Part shown: positions 37,850 to 50,900 of the stretch, one piece after another
Layout of the letters: each line of letters starts with the position of its first letter
Numbering within the stretch: the first letter of the stretch is position 1
Source of the DNA: Balanoglossus misakiensis
Lineage: Eukaryota; Hemichordata
NCBI GenBank assembly: GCA_040954595.2
Contig: CM082578.2
Span: forward strand, 12,214,001 to 12,278,000
Direction: 5' to 3'
Length of the DNA: 64,000 nt
Made by a program: the position numbers and the translations under genes
The notes under the pieces: model-generated
Told to the model about the DNA's origin: nothing
What the model saw: only the letters and a program-made list of their open reading frames with translations
Database searches by the model: none

Positions 37850-40800
37850 ATGAATCGTGGTTGGCTTGAGTTGGAAAGTGATCCAGGTAACGCGATATAA
37901 ATTACCTTACATTTTTTGCAACTATGCACTCCCTCAGATCAGATCAGCTTGGTTCGATTTACAATAATATTATGGTACAAAGGGTGAATATATATCTCTA
38001 CTTTAGTGAAGCGTTAGAGTCGTGGTTAAAAAAACGTATTTCATACTCAACATACATTTCAAATATACCTTTATATGGCTTCGTAAAGGGATCTTCCCTA
38101 TGACATACCAGTATTCTTTTGTTGCTGTGTTCATCTCAATATACACGTCCAGCTTTGCCAGGCTCTGACACCAGTCCTGTGCCTTGGTAATTAACTTCAA
38201 TTTCATTCAACATTATTCAATTGTCTTTGTAGGTTTGTTCACTTTGCTGGTGGAAAACTTTGGTAAGTGTTGCTCTGAATCTTTCCTGCTTACACATGCT
38301 CATGACTGTTCACTGAAATGCCCTGATAAAATATCATGTGCAGTGAAATCCGCTATAGATCATTAGTTTCCATCTTCTTGTGTGTCTCAAATGGTGATGT
38401 TTGTATGTATTCTGATGTATTTTGCTGTAAGTCGCAAACTTCTCTTGATATTATTTTCTTTATCAGGTGTTAAAGGTGTACAAGTGGAAGAGGTGTATGA
38501 TCTGCAGAAGCCAATAGAAGGCCCCGTCTACGGCTTTATATTTCTATTCAAATGGATTGAGGAGAGGCGGTCACGGCGAAAAGTGCAACCGTTGACAGAT
38601 GAAACCTTTGTGGATGACGAGTCTGTGATTAATGACATGTTTTTTGCCCAGCAGGTACGGTACAGCAGTTTCTGTGAGATCTATAGTCGTTAGAAGTTTC
38701 AATGGCCACTTCTCCTCTGACTGACCATCTCCAGTAATGTGAAAGTCTTGTGCAGTATTACTAATATCAGTGCATGCTTTTCGTATGACAAGGGGCTGAC
38801 ATACATGCTTGTATTTACCTTCAGTTGATACCAAACTCTTGTGCTACACACGCCTTACTGAGCATTCTCTTGAACTGTCCAAGTATTACGCTGGGATCAA
38901 CTCTGACCAAGCTGAAGGCATTCACCAAGAACTTCAGTCCTGAGGTAAGCTGGCTTTTGCCTTGGAGCACATCACCCTGTGTGGGTGTGTGAACTCAAAT
39001 CATTTTGTGGTGTTTAAAAGTTTCATATCTAGATGTGTGTGTACTTCTTGTACAGGCATGCAGATTTAGTCACAGTTACATGTACCACGACGAAATGAGA
39101 TCTTGTTTTCACTGGGTGGTCATGTGAAAAAAAGTGCACCACCACCACATACATATCTGGTCATTCTGAAGACAGGTGCCCTTATATAGGCATATATAAA
39201 TGAGAAGTGATCGTATACCTTTGATCTCGTATATTTGGCTCTCTTTCCGAATCTTCAGAATAAAGGTTATGCGATTGGTAGTCTGTCTGAGTTGGCCAGG
39301 GCCCACAACAGCCATGCCAAACCCGAACCAAGACATATCCAGGAGAAGCAAATGGGGATATCAGCGGTGCGTACGATGGAGACGTTTCACTTTGTCAGCT
39401 ACGTGCCTATCAATGGAAGATTGTTCGAGTTAGATGGACTCAAGCCATACCCAATCGACCATGGTAAGTGAAGTGGACATTGTGTGGGGTTCATTCTGTT
39501 GCCTGTGTATTAGAAAGACACCCTTATATTTGTGCAGTAAGTTGTTGTATCGCGTTTTGGCACACTTTGTTTATATAGGAAGCAGAAAAGTAGTTACCGG
39601 GTATTCCATTATCGTAATTTTATGGCACCTCATTCTGGCTTTCATTTGTTGTCATTTTAGGTCCTTGGGGAGAGCAGGAAGAATGGACAGATAAATTTAG
39701 AAGGGTGATCAGAGAAAGACTAGATATGGGAGGGTAAGAAATCAAATATACCTGACTTCATCTCTCTATCTTCCTGTCTATATCTTCCTCCAAATATTTG
39801 TACCTTTGAGTACTTTCCATCCAGAAACAACATGAGCACTGCATTTGTAAAAATACTGTTCTTCACCCCAACAGGTGTGATATAAGATTCAATCTGATGG
39901 CAGTCGTTGCCGACAGAAGACAAGGTTATGAGCAAAAGCTTAAGATACTGAAATCTAATGAACACATTCTGATGGAAGCACTACAGCAGGTGAGAGTCGA
40001 AATATTTGAAAACCATCTCAAAGACAACATTTTCAGACAGTCCAAATTGCTCTTTGAATCATGGGAATTTGAGACAACTCGGTGTTTGATTTTGATCTTG
40101 TCATATAAATGCCCATCAATCTATCAATCTGTAACCCTATTAAGAGACAATTTATGGATGTATTTTTGTCTTAACAGCTTGTTAAGTACACCAAGCCATC
40201 CCTACCCCTGGTCCAGAAACCCCCAGTGCCGAGGAGGGAGCCTGTTGTCACCAGATCCAAATTCCAGGCCAGGGCACTGGTTACCAGGCCCGCAAGACCA
40301 TTTAAGAAGGAGAAGGAATTTGCCCCGAAGGTCAGGAATGGTGGAAATAAATTTGGAAATAATAAAAACACTGCAAAGATCATCTCAACATATAGGTGAG
40401 TTTGTGTGTACATGTGATTATTTGTTTTGCTTTCTTCTGTGTAGGTACTTGTTTCTTCTTTTTCGTCAGAAAATTTCAAAGTACACAAGTTAACATGAAC
40501 TCTAATCTTCTACAGACCTCCGCCAGCGCTGGACACACACAACTATGCCAAATCACCCCTGTCAGAAATCGACGAGACATCCACAGAGGACAGCACGCTC
40601 TCAGACGAGGAAAACGAGGAGGAGGCAGAGGAGGAAGACGATGATGACAGCGAAACGGACACTGATGAAGAAGTGGCTGAACAGCAAATGATGGAGATTG
40701 TTCCGCCTCCTGCCCCGCCTCAGATCAATCAGAACGCTCCCGTCCAGCTCACCACGGCGGAGATCGCACGACATCTGAGACTGTCGCAGATGGCCAGCGA

Positions 40801-42107
40801 GACCCTGATACAGATCAGCGTGGACCTGACTTCGGCGGAGCCCGGTTTGCTCAACAGGGACTTCTCGAACCTGGCGGCTTTCCTGTCGAAGGGACAGCTG
40901 CTGCCGGAAGTCAAGCTTCTGCCCAATTCCGGGAGCAGCAGCGACTGGCAGCCGTTGACCGTGCAGACCGTCTTCACCAGCAAGTGCTCGTCGTCGCCGC
41001 CGTCGCCGGGTGGCGACAGCACGGACACCGCGTCTGAAGCTGGCAGCGCGTTCAACTCGCCGGCCAGGTCGACGTCGTCCGGGCGGAACAGCCCCAACAC
41101 CGTAGTTGCCCAGTTCCGAGAATGGAAGAGCCTGTTCTCGTCCGCTGCGGAGGAGTCCGGTTGGAGCCATGAGGTGGTCACTGTGGAGAGGGACGACGGT
41201 GTTAAAGATGAAAAAGATCCGGAAGACAAACAAGTCAATGACTCTGTACCGCAGGAAGTCGAAAATGTCAAAGTTGAGGAAATTTCAGAACAGACTGAGA
41301 CCAGCACTGAGATTGACACCAACACAGCACCTGCCACGACAGCAGATGCAGAGCTGAGCAGCCAGACTGATAGCTCAAAGTTCACGGTTGAAGACGGCCC
41401 AACGGATATGTTCTCGCTGAGCACAATACAAGAGGTGGATGAAACAGAATCCAAGGAAAATGAAGACAGCGTGGAAGAAATGGAGTGTACCAGTGAAGAG
41501 CAGCCGGTCGACAGTCAGAGGACATTCCATCCTAAGGTAAATCGGTTCATTTTGTGAGTATGTGTGTACACACTGGTCTGGTGTGAACTTATTTTGCCTG
41601 GTAATAAGTGAATAAAATTTGGTGTAGTCATCTTCATAAGATCATTTTCAGTAGCCAACATCAACAGTTTTTAACGTATTGATAATGTCTTCTCCAGGAC
41701 TTGGTGGCCATTCTCAAGAATCTTCAGAGTGAAATACAAGTTTGTGAGCAGAGGCTGTGTGATGAGACAGAAAAACGAAAGAAATACCATGTAAGTATTC
41801 GAGGGCGCTAGTAGCTGCATGAGGGTGATAACACCTAAACTTGACCACAAACGAAAAGAAATATTAATTAATGGATGCTTCCTTATTTTTCCAGGTGGAT
41901 GACTGTCGGAGAACTCACAATTACGACCCGTTCATCTCAACATTCCTGTCGATCCTGGCTGAGCAAGACTTGTTGGCTGGTTTGGTGGAGCAGCATATGG
42001 TCATCAGACGTCGGCAGGGCTACAGTCTCGGCAGGTTACTCAAGACGTCGAAACCGGACAGACGGCGGCGGTCTCGACAGTCACTGAAAAAGAAATCCAA
42101 GAAGTGA
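37850..42107 (+). CDS. BAP1: BAP1, nuclear ubiquitin C-terminal hydrolase
   Basis: BAP1 is the catalytic subunit of the PR-DUB complex, which removes ubiquitin from histone H2A with ASXL partners. Eleven exons: 37850-37886, 38233-38262, 38467-38654, 38825-38944, 39259-39463, 39661-39733, 39875-39989, 40178-40395, 40516-41536, 41698-41790, 41895-42107; 770 aa, against 729 in human. The UCH domain starts [13 protein letters not shown]. Active-site residues fall at exactly the human numbers: Q85, C91 (IPNSCATH), H169 (FHFVSYVP) and D184 (LFELDG). DTHNYAKSP carries the HCF-1-binding motif (THNY, where human has NHNY). An acidic run follows. [17 protein letters not shown] is conserved. The C-terminal ULD ([20 protein letters not shown]) and a basic tail ([15 protein letters not shown]) give the ASXL-binding region and NLS. 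All junction phases agree. Confidence 0.96.
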
Positions 42108-42628
42108 ATGTTTAGATCCCGCGGACATTTCATTTGTTGATCGGCTTGTTAATCGAGTAGAGTTGTTGAGATTTGCGACTAGAAACTGTGGTTGAGTGAT
42201 CTGTCAAAGCAGTCTCTCATCAGTCATTGTGCACCGAGTTCTGTAGAGTAAAAAGATTCCAGTTTGTTGGACGTGACTCGTCATTGGGTGAAAGTCTATT
42301 AACTTATGGCCCCCAGCCATGCAACATACCACAGTGAAGAGGTCAGCAATTATAATGCTGTGTGTGCTCAAGTTTAGAATCAAGGTCTCAAAAAGCAAAC
42401 TTTGTCACTTTCGTTATAAGCAAAGTGTTGAGCTCCTCATTATATGCAGGTTATGTATTGCAGCAACCAGTATTTATTGAGTGTGTACAGGCTTAGCATC
42501 CCATGGACACTCTGGCATCTGTGGGAGATTATACAATGAAGAAGGACTGTGCAGCATGATACAAATTGCACCACTGCATTTTCTCTCACCATTGTTATAA
42601 AACTGTTTTCTTGAATTTCATTTCTCAT

Positions 42629-42634
42629 AATAAA
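42629..42634 (+). terminator. BAP1 polyadenylation signal
   Basis: An AATAAA lies about 520 bp past the stop codon of BAP1. Confidence 0.5.
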
Positions 42635-44917
42635 AGTACAAATCATACAACTTGTGGATGTCTGTTGGTGTACTATTATTTGATTTTCCAAGTATATTGT
42701 CTCTCTTTGAGACTGTAAATCTTACTTACAGATGTGCTGTTCAGTATGTAGTATCCATCCATATGAAGCCAATATACCACTTGACTTTGGCATGCCTGGT
42801 AACCACCAAGCTATTAACTCTACCATATTCTCACTATTTTTGCACCAAATGAAAATTTAAAACCCAAATCCCTCGGATATACATGATAAAATTAAAGGTC
42901 TTCATGATTCCGTATACATTCACACTTTTGTGTTAGTTTGATAACAGTCGATATGCCAAAATAGAAACAAAGTGTTTGGGTGTTACTTGGCTAGAATGGT
43001 ATTTGGTGTGACCACTGTCCGGAAACAAAGCCCTTATGTGACCTTTTGACCCTTAGGTAATTGATTGCCATGCCAATAAAAACAATAAAGATATTGTCTT
43101 TGGCACTGGACAGCGGTGGCCTGAAATTTAGCATTTTTAATATCTTTGTCCTGTTCACTGTGTACGCCTCTGCATTCCTCTAGATATAGTTGAATGGCAT
43201 AACTGCAATTAATTGATCAGTTTTGTTCTTGATAACATTTGTGTACATGTCTCTGCAGAAAAGACTTAAAATTCTAGGGATAATCTTGTTTTTGGTATTT
43301 TAAGTAGTATGCTATGTCGTATCACAGTGAAATCACCCCCATTAAACATGGTCAATTAGAGTACATTGTAATAGAATGATCTCACATTTTATGGGCGAGC
43401 TGTTCTAACTGAAGTCAGTGACTTGGTGTCTATGATTTTTTATTTCCAAATTAAAATCATTTAATGCTCTGATTCACATGTAACATAAAACCCCTGGCCA
43501 GTGAGATGAGAGGAACTTCTTCTATCCAGGAGCTTGACATTATCTGACCTTCAAATACATGTAGTGAACTTTGGTACTTGAACGAACCTCTCCTGAAGAC
43601 AATACAATCTAAAGTACCTGTAAGTGGAGGGACCAGGAAGAACTAAGTATCATGAGGGGATAGATAGGATGATCTATTTTGATGCAAGGGGTGGACAGGC
43701 TGAGATTCAAACCGACTTGAAAGGCAAAACAATGCATGGAAGCAATCCAAACTCCTGGCCCACTTTATGAATTGTCCATTCCTTATATTGGCAACCAACT
43801 GTTCAGCTTGCAACCAATTAAAGAATGTAGACAAGTTTAAATTAACTTTTCAAAGGAATGACATATAGAAGAACTTGTCACAAATTAGGGGAAATGTTGA
43901 ACCATTGTGCCACGCCACGAAAATATCTATTTGCTGCGACGCGAGGACCAGTCCGCACCCGGGCGACTGGGTCTGCTGACATCTCCAGTAAATTACCTTC
44001 CCCAAAGCGTCCATAGTTACGTATTGACACAGCCCAGATCATTTTCCAGAACGAGGTTGGGTTACTAACGATTTGATGCGCATGCTCAAAAAACTCTACC
44101 AGCTCCAAATGTTTTCATAGACTCAAGGCATATGACACGGATAGCAATGAACGAGTGGCAGTAGCAATGGGCAACGATCAGCCCTTATAATTATTTATCG
44201 CTTTGTTTATGACAAGGTAAGTTACTATCTCCGCTGGATATACCTTGATTGGTAAGGTGGTCTCGTTTCGGCCATGATTGTTTACGTTTCCATGGAAATA
44301 TTCCCGGCTTCCCACATGTTGTGTTCCCGAGTTGTGCCGTACGTGCTTGTGTCATCCTTCCACGTTATTCACTTAATTCCTTTGCCGTCTATTGTACTGG
44401 CTTTATAAATCGACCGAGAGCTTGAGTTTTGGTCGATACACGAAATGTAATTACGACCTACGAGTTCACAACAGTAAATGTACAGATACCAAGGCAACGC
44501 CGCTTGAAAGGTATCCGGGGAATCAGTATGTCTCTGGTCCCTTCTGGGTCTATTGAAATATTGAACCAAACAAACGCGCACAGCGTTAAAAATGCATGGG
44601 TCTGTCTCCGAGACTATGGTATATAACATCGACGTGTGTAGTCCCAGTGTCTTCCGGGTGGTTACATAGATCAATGTATTCCCCTGACACCAATACACTG
44701 TTCGGTGAACAATATTACAAGGCCTGTTGGACGATTAAATATCACCCAATGGCCCCAGGGTCAATCATGTGTTTAATGTAACGGTAAAAAGTAAGCCGTT
44801 CCTGATGTCTGATGATCATGTACAAATATATACTCGAATGTGATGTATACAGGAATTGCTTTGCCCCTTTAATAAGTATAGTACCAACATTTACTTCAGA
44901 CCAGTACTCCTAGCAAG
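42635..44917. other. spacer between BAP1 and the CCDC162-like gene
   Basis: No gene is recognised. The left part is AT-rich and may include more BAP1 3' UTR (another AATAAA lies near 43085). The right part is the upstream region of the large gene, possibly with an untranslated first exon. Confidence 0.45.
44161..44175. promoter_or_regulatory. X-box-like motif upstream of the CCDC162-like gene
   Basis: GTAGCA-ATG-GGCAAC matches the strict X-box consensus GTNRCC-N(0-3)-RGYAAC at 11 of 12 positions. It lies about 740 bp upstream of the proposed start codon, which would suit a promoter if a 5' UTR intron exists. Confidence 0.35.
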
Positions 44918-47900
44918 ATGATAAAGCTTGACGAATTCTACCATGTTGGGGGCAGTGACAAAATCAAAACCCTGGAAGCAGAACTCTCCAAGGAGCTGAC
45001 AGACCTCAAACTAGACATTGAAGAAAATGAAATGCTGGCAGGGGCTCCCAGAGTGACGAGGTTTGTTATACATTCATTGATTCACTTGATCGCAACAGTC
45101 TCCGTTTGCCCATTTGTTTACATATATATTTACAAGAATTTGACAACTATCAATGGCACAAAAACATCAAACACTGCGACTGTTGACAAAACAAAGTAAT
45201 GAGAAATGCCATGACACTTACTGTGGATGTGTTACCACTTAACGTTGAAATGAAATTGAACAATTATTTCAATGTCTGTATATTACTGGGAAAAAATGAA
45301 CAAATATCTTGTATATGAAAGATAAAACAACACAAAATGTCACCATTGAACTTAAATATTAAAAAAAAAGTTTTGTGTACTTTTTCATTATCAGCTCTCT
45401 CTCACTACCAAGGGATATAGAACATTTCAGACAAGAAAGACGACATGTCATTGAACGAGGATTTCAGGTAAGGAACTTGACTTGTTCATTCACATCTGTA
45501 CTTATAAATAATCCAAAGTAGCCAATTTGTAGAGGCATTGTTGTGATATCAACAGTTTAATTCCATTTATCAGTCTTTATTGCTATCAAAGTTCACAAAG
45601 GGCATGTTCAGTGAAGGGGACAACAATTCATTTTGAAGCACAACAAATCTCATTACACTTAGAGTCTGAGAGCTTTAATCGTGACTTATCAAACTTTTGA
45701 CCTTAATCTAACTGCAGTGCACAGCCAGATAATGGCCATGGAATTGTTTGGCAGGTGTTAATAGCCTTCTGTGTTGCTGTATCACACAGGTGTATGAAGC
45801 TCATCCAATCGTCATCCAAGCAGATGTTCTGACAGAAGAAGCGATCAACAGCATGAAAGATGAATACACAGAGAAGAGTCTGCCGCTGATACTGCACCAG
45901 GTATATTTGGCGTAGATTTTCAGATTATTGACTTACATCATTCAGACATGTTCGGATTCGTCCAATTTGTGTACCTGCATCTGGTTTGTTTACTCTGGTT
46001 GCCATTGAGTACCTGTCGGCTTATAGCGGCTGGCCGGTGCATTCTAATGATGTTTATTTTAGTAATTTACCTAAGAATCCAAAGTACCATCCCAGACAGT
46101 GGAAACTGTCTGGTACCATACAATTCTTAATGTGGCGGGGGAATTTTGATATTGAACAAATCCCTGTACAAAGACATATATCCTTATTTATGATCACCAT
46201 CACATTTTAATCTTCTTTCGAGGAACTAATTCAACCCTAACACTGGCATTTTATCCCATCGATTTTTCAGTTCTTCTGTGATCGCATTCAGCAACTTGTG
46301 CAGTGCAAACACATGCACATGTTGCGATGGAAAAGGTTCTGCTCGCACACAAGTACACTAGAAGCCGTGTATCCAATGTATCAGAAACGATTAGCGTAAG
46401 TATACATAAATGCTCCAACAGTCTGATTTGTTTGGAAGTTGCATTTGCTCTTCATAAACACAATACATTTTGGGGCCTTTTATTTATTTCAATTACAGTC
46501 CCAAACTGCTGACAGTTATAGAAAAGTTTGAATAACTGTGTCCCATCACCTATCAGTAAATCCAGATTCCAAAGCTAATGTGTTAGGCTATGCCACAGAG
46601 ATCTGTCTGTGTAATAGGCCTGGTACTGTTGTCTTCAGTGCTCTACTGGACGCGGTGCATGTCCAAGCAGTAGTATGGAAGACGCATTTCAAACACATCA
46701 CATGTTTATTGTGAGCTGCTTAAGAAATCCTTCAGCAAACACAACTGTCGGGCACAATAGAAACAGCACAGTTGACTTTGGAAGTTGGAGAATTTTGCCC
46801 GGATTACTGCCTGAGTGGATTACCGACCAAGATTGTTGATTTTTCACATTTCACGGATATCTCAAAGGATGACCAGTGACCTGTAGATCCTAAGCAATGT
46901 GTTCAAGAAAGATCTGCACAAAGGGAATGCTATTCTTAGCATAGTTCGAGATTAATTGAGAAATGCTTCAAAGCATTTGTGAATTATTTAGGCAGGTATG
47001 GTCAGTGAGGTAATGTTTGCTCATGTGTTATGTTTCTGTGCAATGCATGTATTGTATATGGGTTCACAGACTTTCATTCAATGCCATTTCAGGTTGATAA
47101 TGTCAGAGTACAATGACACCATAGCCAGAGCCAAGCGTCTTGCAGTTGCCAAAGATGATCTCTACTCCACCAAGCAGGCCATAGCAGCAGGGATGATTAC
47201 GCTCGCCGATGTACAGATTTACACCAGATGGCTCACTTGTCATCTGCATTCCATCAAAAAAGTACATTCCTACCTCAAGGTAATTTTTTGGAAGTTTTTT
47301 TAGTATCAATGGAATGACACCACTTCATCATATTCCAGTGATGATGATGATGGTGGTGGCGATGATACACCTGGTACTATTAGAACTGACAAGCTCGCAA
47401 ATTGTTCACCAGCAATAAAATTTGATTCATCGTTCTGTTGGCTATCGTCCAGGACAAGATTTAATTGTTATAGCCATTTTGACCTTATGAGGCTAATTTC
47501 AACCCCAACACTTAGACTTTTCATGTTTAAGAGGTTCTTACTAAGTCATTAATCTCAATGTCAAATACAAGTAAATGCTTACCAATCCATAAATATTGAA
47601 ACATATAACTGATGAAAGAAAACTAACTGTTTTGTGACCAATTGTACTAGGTGCTTGAATGGTTGCCCGTCAGTCACAAATATGACATCATGCCAATGCC
47701 AACCAGTCACGAAGAAGTGCCAAAATCTGACGTGCCAGACTCCAGTAGGACAGCTTACACCAGCAGGAGTGATCAGCGCAAGTCCAGTCTGGTGGACGGT
47801 GCATTCCGTCGACCAAGCGTGGCGTCCCGTCCCGGATCGGGGACTTCCGGGCCCGTGGCCCCGCTGTCTGCGTCCGTCAACATCCTCAGTACCCACACGG

Positions 47901-50900
47901 TGCCTGCAAGTGTTGCCAGTGGTGTGTTGGCTGCGTCGGGTAAGTGCTACAGTGCTTTTGGTACCCTTGTGGCACTGCATGTACCTGTATAGTGCCTGTT
48001 AGGGACTGGTCTGTTTCTCTGGGAAGAGGGGGTGGAGGGTGGAACCTTGTTGAATTTGTCATAGGGAGGTCACCTCATTTTACTGAAGCAAATCCACCCC
48101 CGGCCAGAGAAACTGACCAGTCCCTTAGTGTTGTCAGTTTTGTAGTCAGCCTTGACATGGTTTCCCAAATTTGTCAATTGGGGCAGAGCAGTCGGTAGTT
48201 AGTTGGTGTGAGACTTAACTGCCAAGTTTGAGCCCTGATATTCTATGTTCTCTTGTGGTGTCCTCTTCTCAGGTGGTGGCTTAGTGTCCAATGAAGTCAC
48301 CCAGGGGGTGCCTACCCATGTCACAGATCTGGAGAGTCTGAAACCTGTCTTGGAGTTTCTAATGGCTTGCTACGGAATTCAGATGGTAAGTATTCAATAA
48401 GCCATATACAAATAATGCTGGAACTTTTTGATGAATGGGAAAATATTGATAGATTTGTAATTCACCATATTTTTCATGTCTCAATGTAGGATATAAACCT
48501 AATTGTAACATCAGCCGATGAAATGGAGCTTGTGGCCAACGTGAACAGGAAATTCAGAGCAGCATTTGCCAAGCAAGAACAACAGAGAACATTTCCAACC
48601 TATGATAAGATAGAGGTGAGTGGAAACAACTTCTGTAGACTCAACTGTTTCCAAAGCAGTCTACCCAAAGGGGATTGCCAGGTACATGTATCGAAACCGC
48701 TTTTCTTTGGATCATCAACTCCATTTGTTCACACTGGTATATGTACACAGTGTAATAAAGTTTTTAATTTTGTAATTGCAGCTTGGTATAGAGACGTGGG
48801 GAGCCGATACTCCGGGAAAAGCTTTGAAAAAGGAATCCAACTGGTTGTCATTCATCAAAGTCAAGTAAGATATACACATGGTTTTTCTCTTAGTCTACCT
48901 ACCAGTATAGTGTTACATGTGCATCGCCATGAAGGATGTCCAAATACTATTCAAGAAAGGGAAAATGTGTTACCGGTATGCATTTTTACATGACAGAATA
49001 ATGATATACAGTGTGCTGCATATTAAGCAAATATAGTGTGCTACTCGTGCATGAAAATTCCTCTGTTCTTGTGAGGATGTTTCATATTTGTCTATACAGC
49101 TATGTATTTGATACTGCCTTTGTTTCTGAACTTCAAATTGTTCACCGCTTGCAGGCCAGAACATGATCCGCATCAAGTCAAGATGTTGACTAAACTGAGA
49201 CAGAAGGGCAACATTGACGAATTGTTGAAAGCCCAGTCAAGATTTCTCACGGTCACTGACTCTAGTGTAAGTACCGGATCAATGATGATATTGTGAGCAA
49301 ATTTCACTTGATAAAATGGAGACACTTTGCTAACATGTATATGTAGTTTGAAAAAGTACAAAGTAATAGGTCAGAAAATGGCGTTTTGAGATAATGATAA
49401 TTCATGATTTATCCTAATTTGTAATGTTGTTTTCCTTGTAGAAGGTACAAGATGCCCTGAAGGACCATGCCATTGCTGTCAGAGACCCTCCCATTGCTCA
49501 ACCCATATCTGTCACATCTTACAAATCAGCGTCGAACACCAGTGCAATATGGAGGAAGATCTACCTCAACAGTGACCTCTATAGTGGGTATGTATCATTA
49601 GCAAATACATGTCTACTCCATGCGTAGAGTTGAAAACAGAACTAATCGTATTTGTGTTCAAGTTATCACCATAAAATTCTGGCATGTTGACTGGTTGCTT
49701 CTGTTTCTGTCCCAAAAGGTCCACCAAGGAAGAAGACATGACCATCGTGGAGTTTGAGGAGAAAGACGTGGACAGCGTGAATTACGTGGGGCGTTCATCG
49801 CGCGCGAGCAGCGCTGGTGGAAGGAAGAGGCGAGACAGCGATGAATACAACTACTTCAACGCCATGCAGATGTTGGGTCTGGATGATGACGACGAAAGTC
49901 ACCAGGACCCCACCATGATACAGGGTGGATTTCTGTCGTATCTCAACCTCAGACATCTCAGGATACGAGATCTGCAGAGAACGGTAAAGCCCAGGGGATT
50001 CATTGTTAATTATCTTTCGACGTTTGTTGTGGCCATCTTTGTTCCATGCAAGAATATGTTGAAACATATACTGAGCTGTTGATTGGATATCATCCTCATT
50101 AATCACCATGTCTTTTTCTTGCACCTTTCATCCCTTCAGTGTTTGAGTATTCTGAATTACTTCCGATCTGTTGAAAGAACTCTAACTATCAATGATGGTG
50201 GGTTGTCCCTGGAAAATGGACATCAAAAGAGAACAAGGTGAGTCGATCTTCAGAAGAGAATTTCTGGAGCACTCGTGAATCTTACGTTATTTTCTGGAAT
50301 ATATTGGCTCTCAGTGACATAAACCCTTCTGTTGGTTTGGTTTGCTTCGTTATATTTTTACTGTTGACATCTCATATAATTTTATGAAGTGAATGCTGTT
50401 ATTTTTTCGTCTTTTCAGTCAAAACCACCGTGTGGGCGTCCGTGAAGGTGGTCAAGATGGTGGTGGTGGCCTAGGGTCTCACCACTACTTGCATTACACA
50501 CCAGCTGATTACAAGTAAGTGCAGTCATGCTTCACACAAGACAAGCTGGCTGAGTTTCTGAGAGGATGTTGTTGGACTTTCATGAATGTGCTTTGCATGT
50601 GCTGATAGTGTTTCATCTGTCTGTGTCGTAGAATCTCGGAAGCGGAATTCATGGAATATTCTGAAGTGGAAAACCATGATGATTTCTACACGCTTGAAGA
50701 AGGCAGAGTTCATGTGCAAGATCAGAAAGGGTATTACATCATCTATGATGCTGCATTGAAAGATCTCGAGTGAGTTTGAACAATCAATCATTTATATTTC
50801 ATTGCACCAAACAGTTGGTGTTTGTTAGCTTTGTTTTTTTGGAACTGTCAGACAAGAAAATTTGCCATCTCCTAAGTATTGTGAACCGTGCACCCAACAT

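Noticed and set aside
40601-41454. - strand frames of 210 and 241 codons over BAP1 exon 9
   Set aside because: They are shadows of the low-complexity acidic and Ser-rich exon of BAP1.
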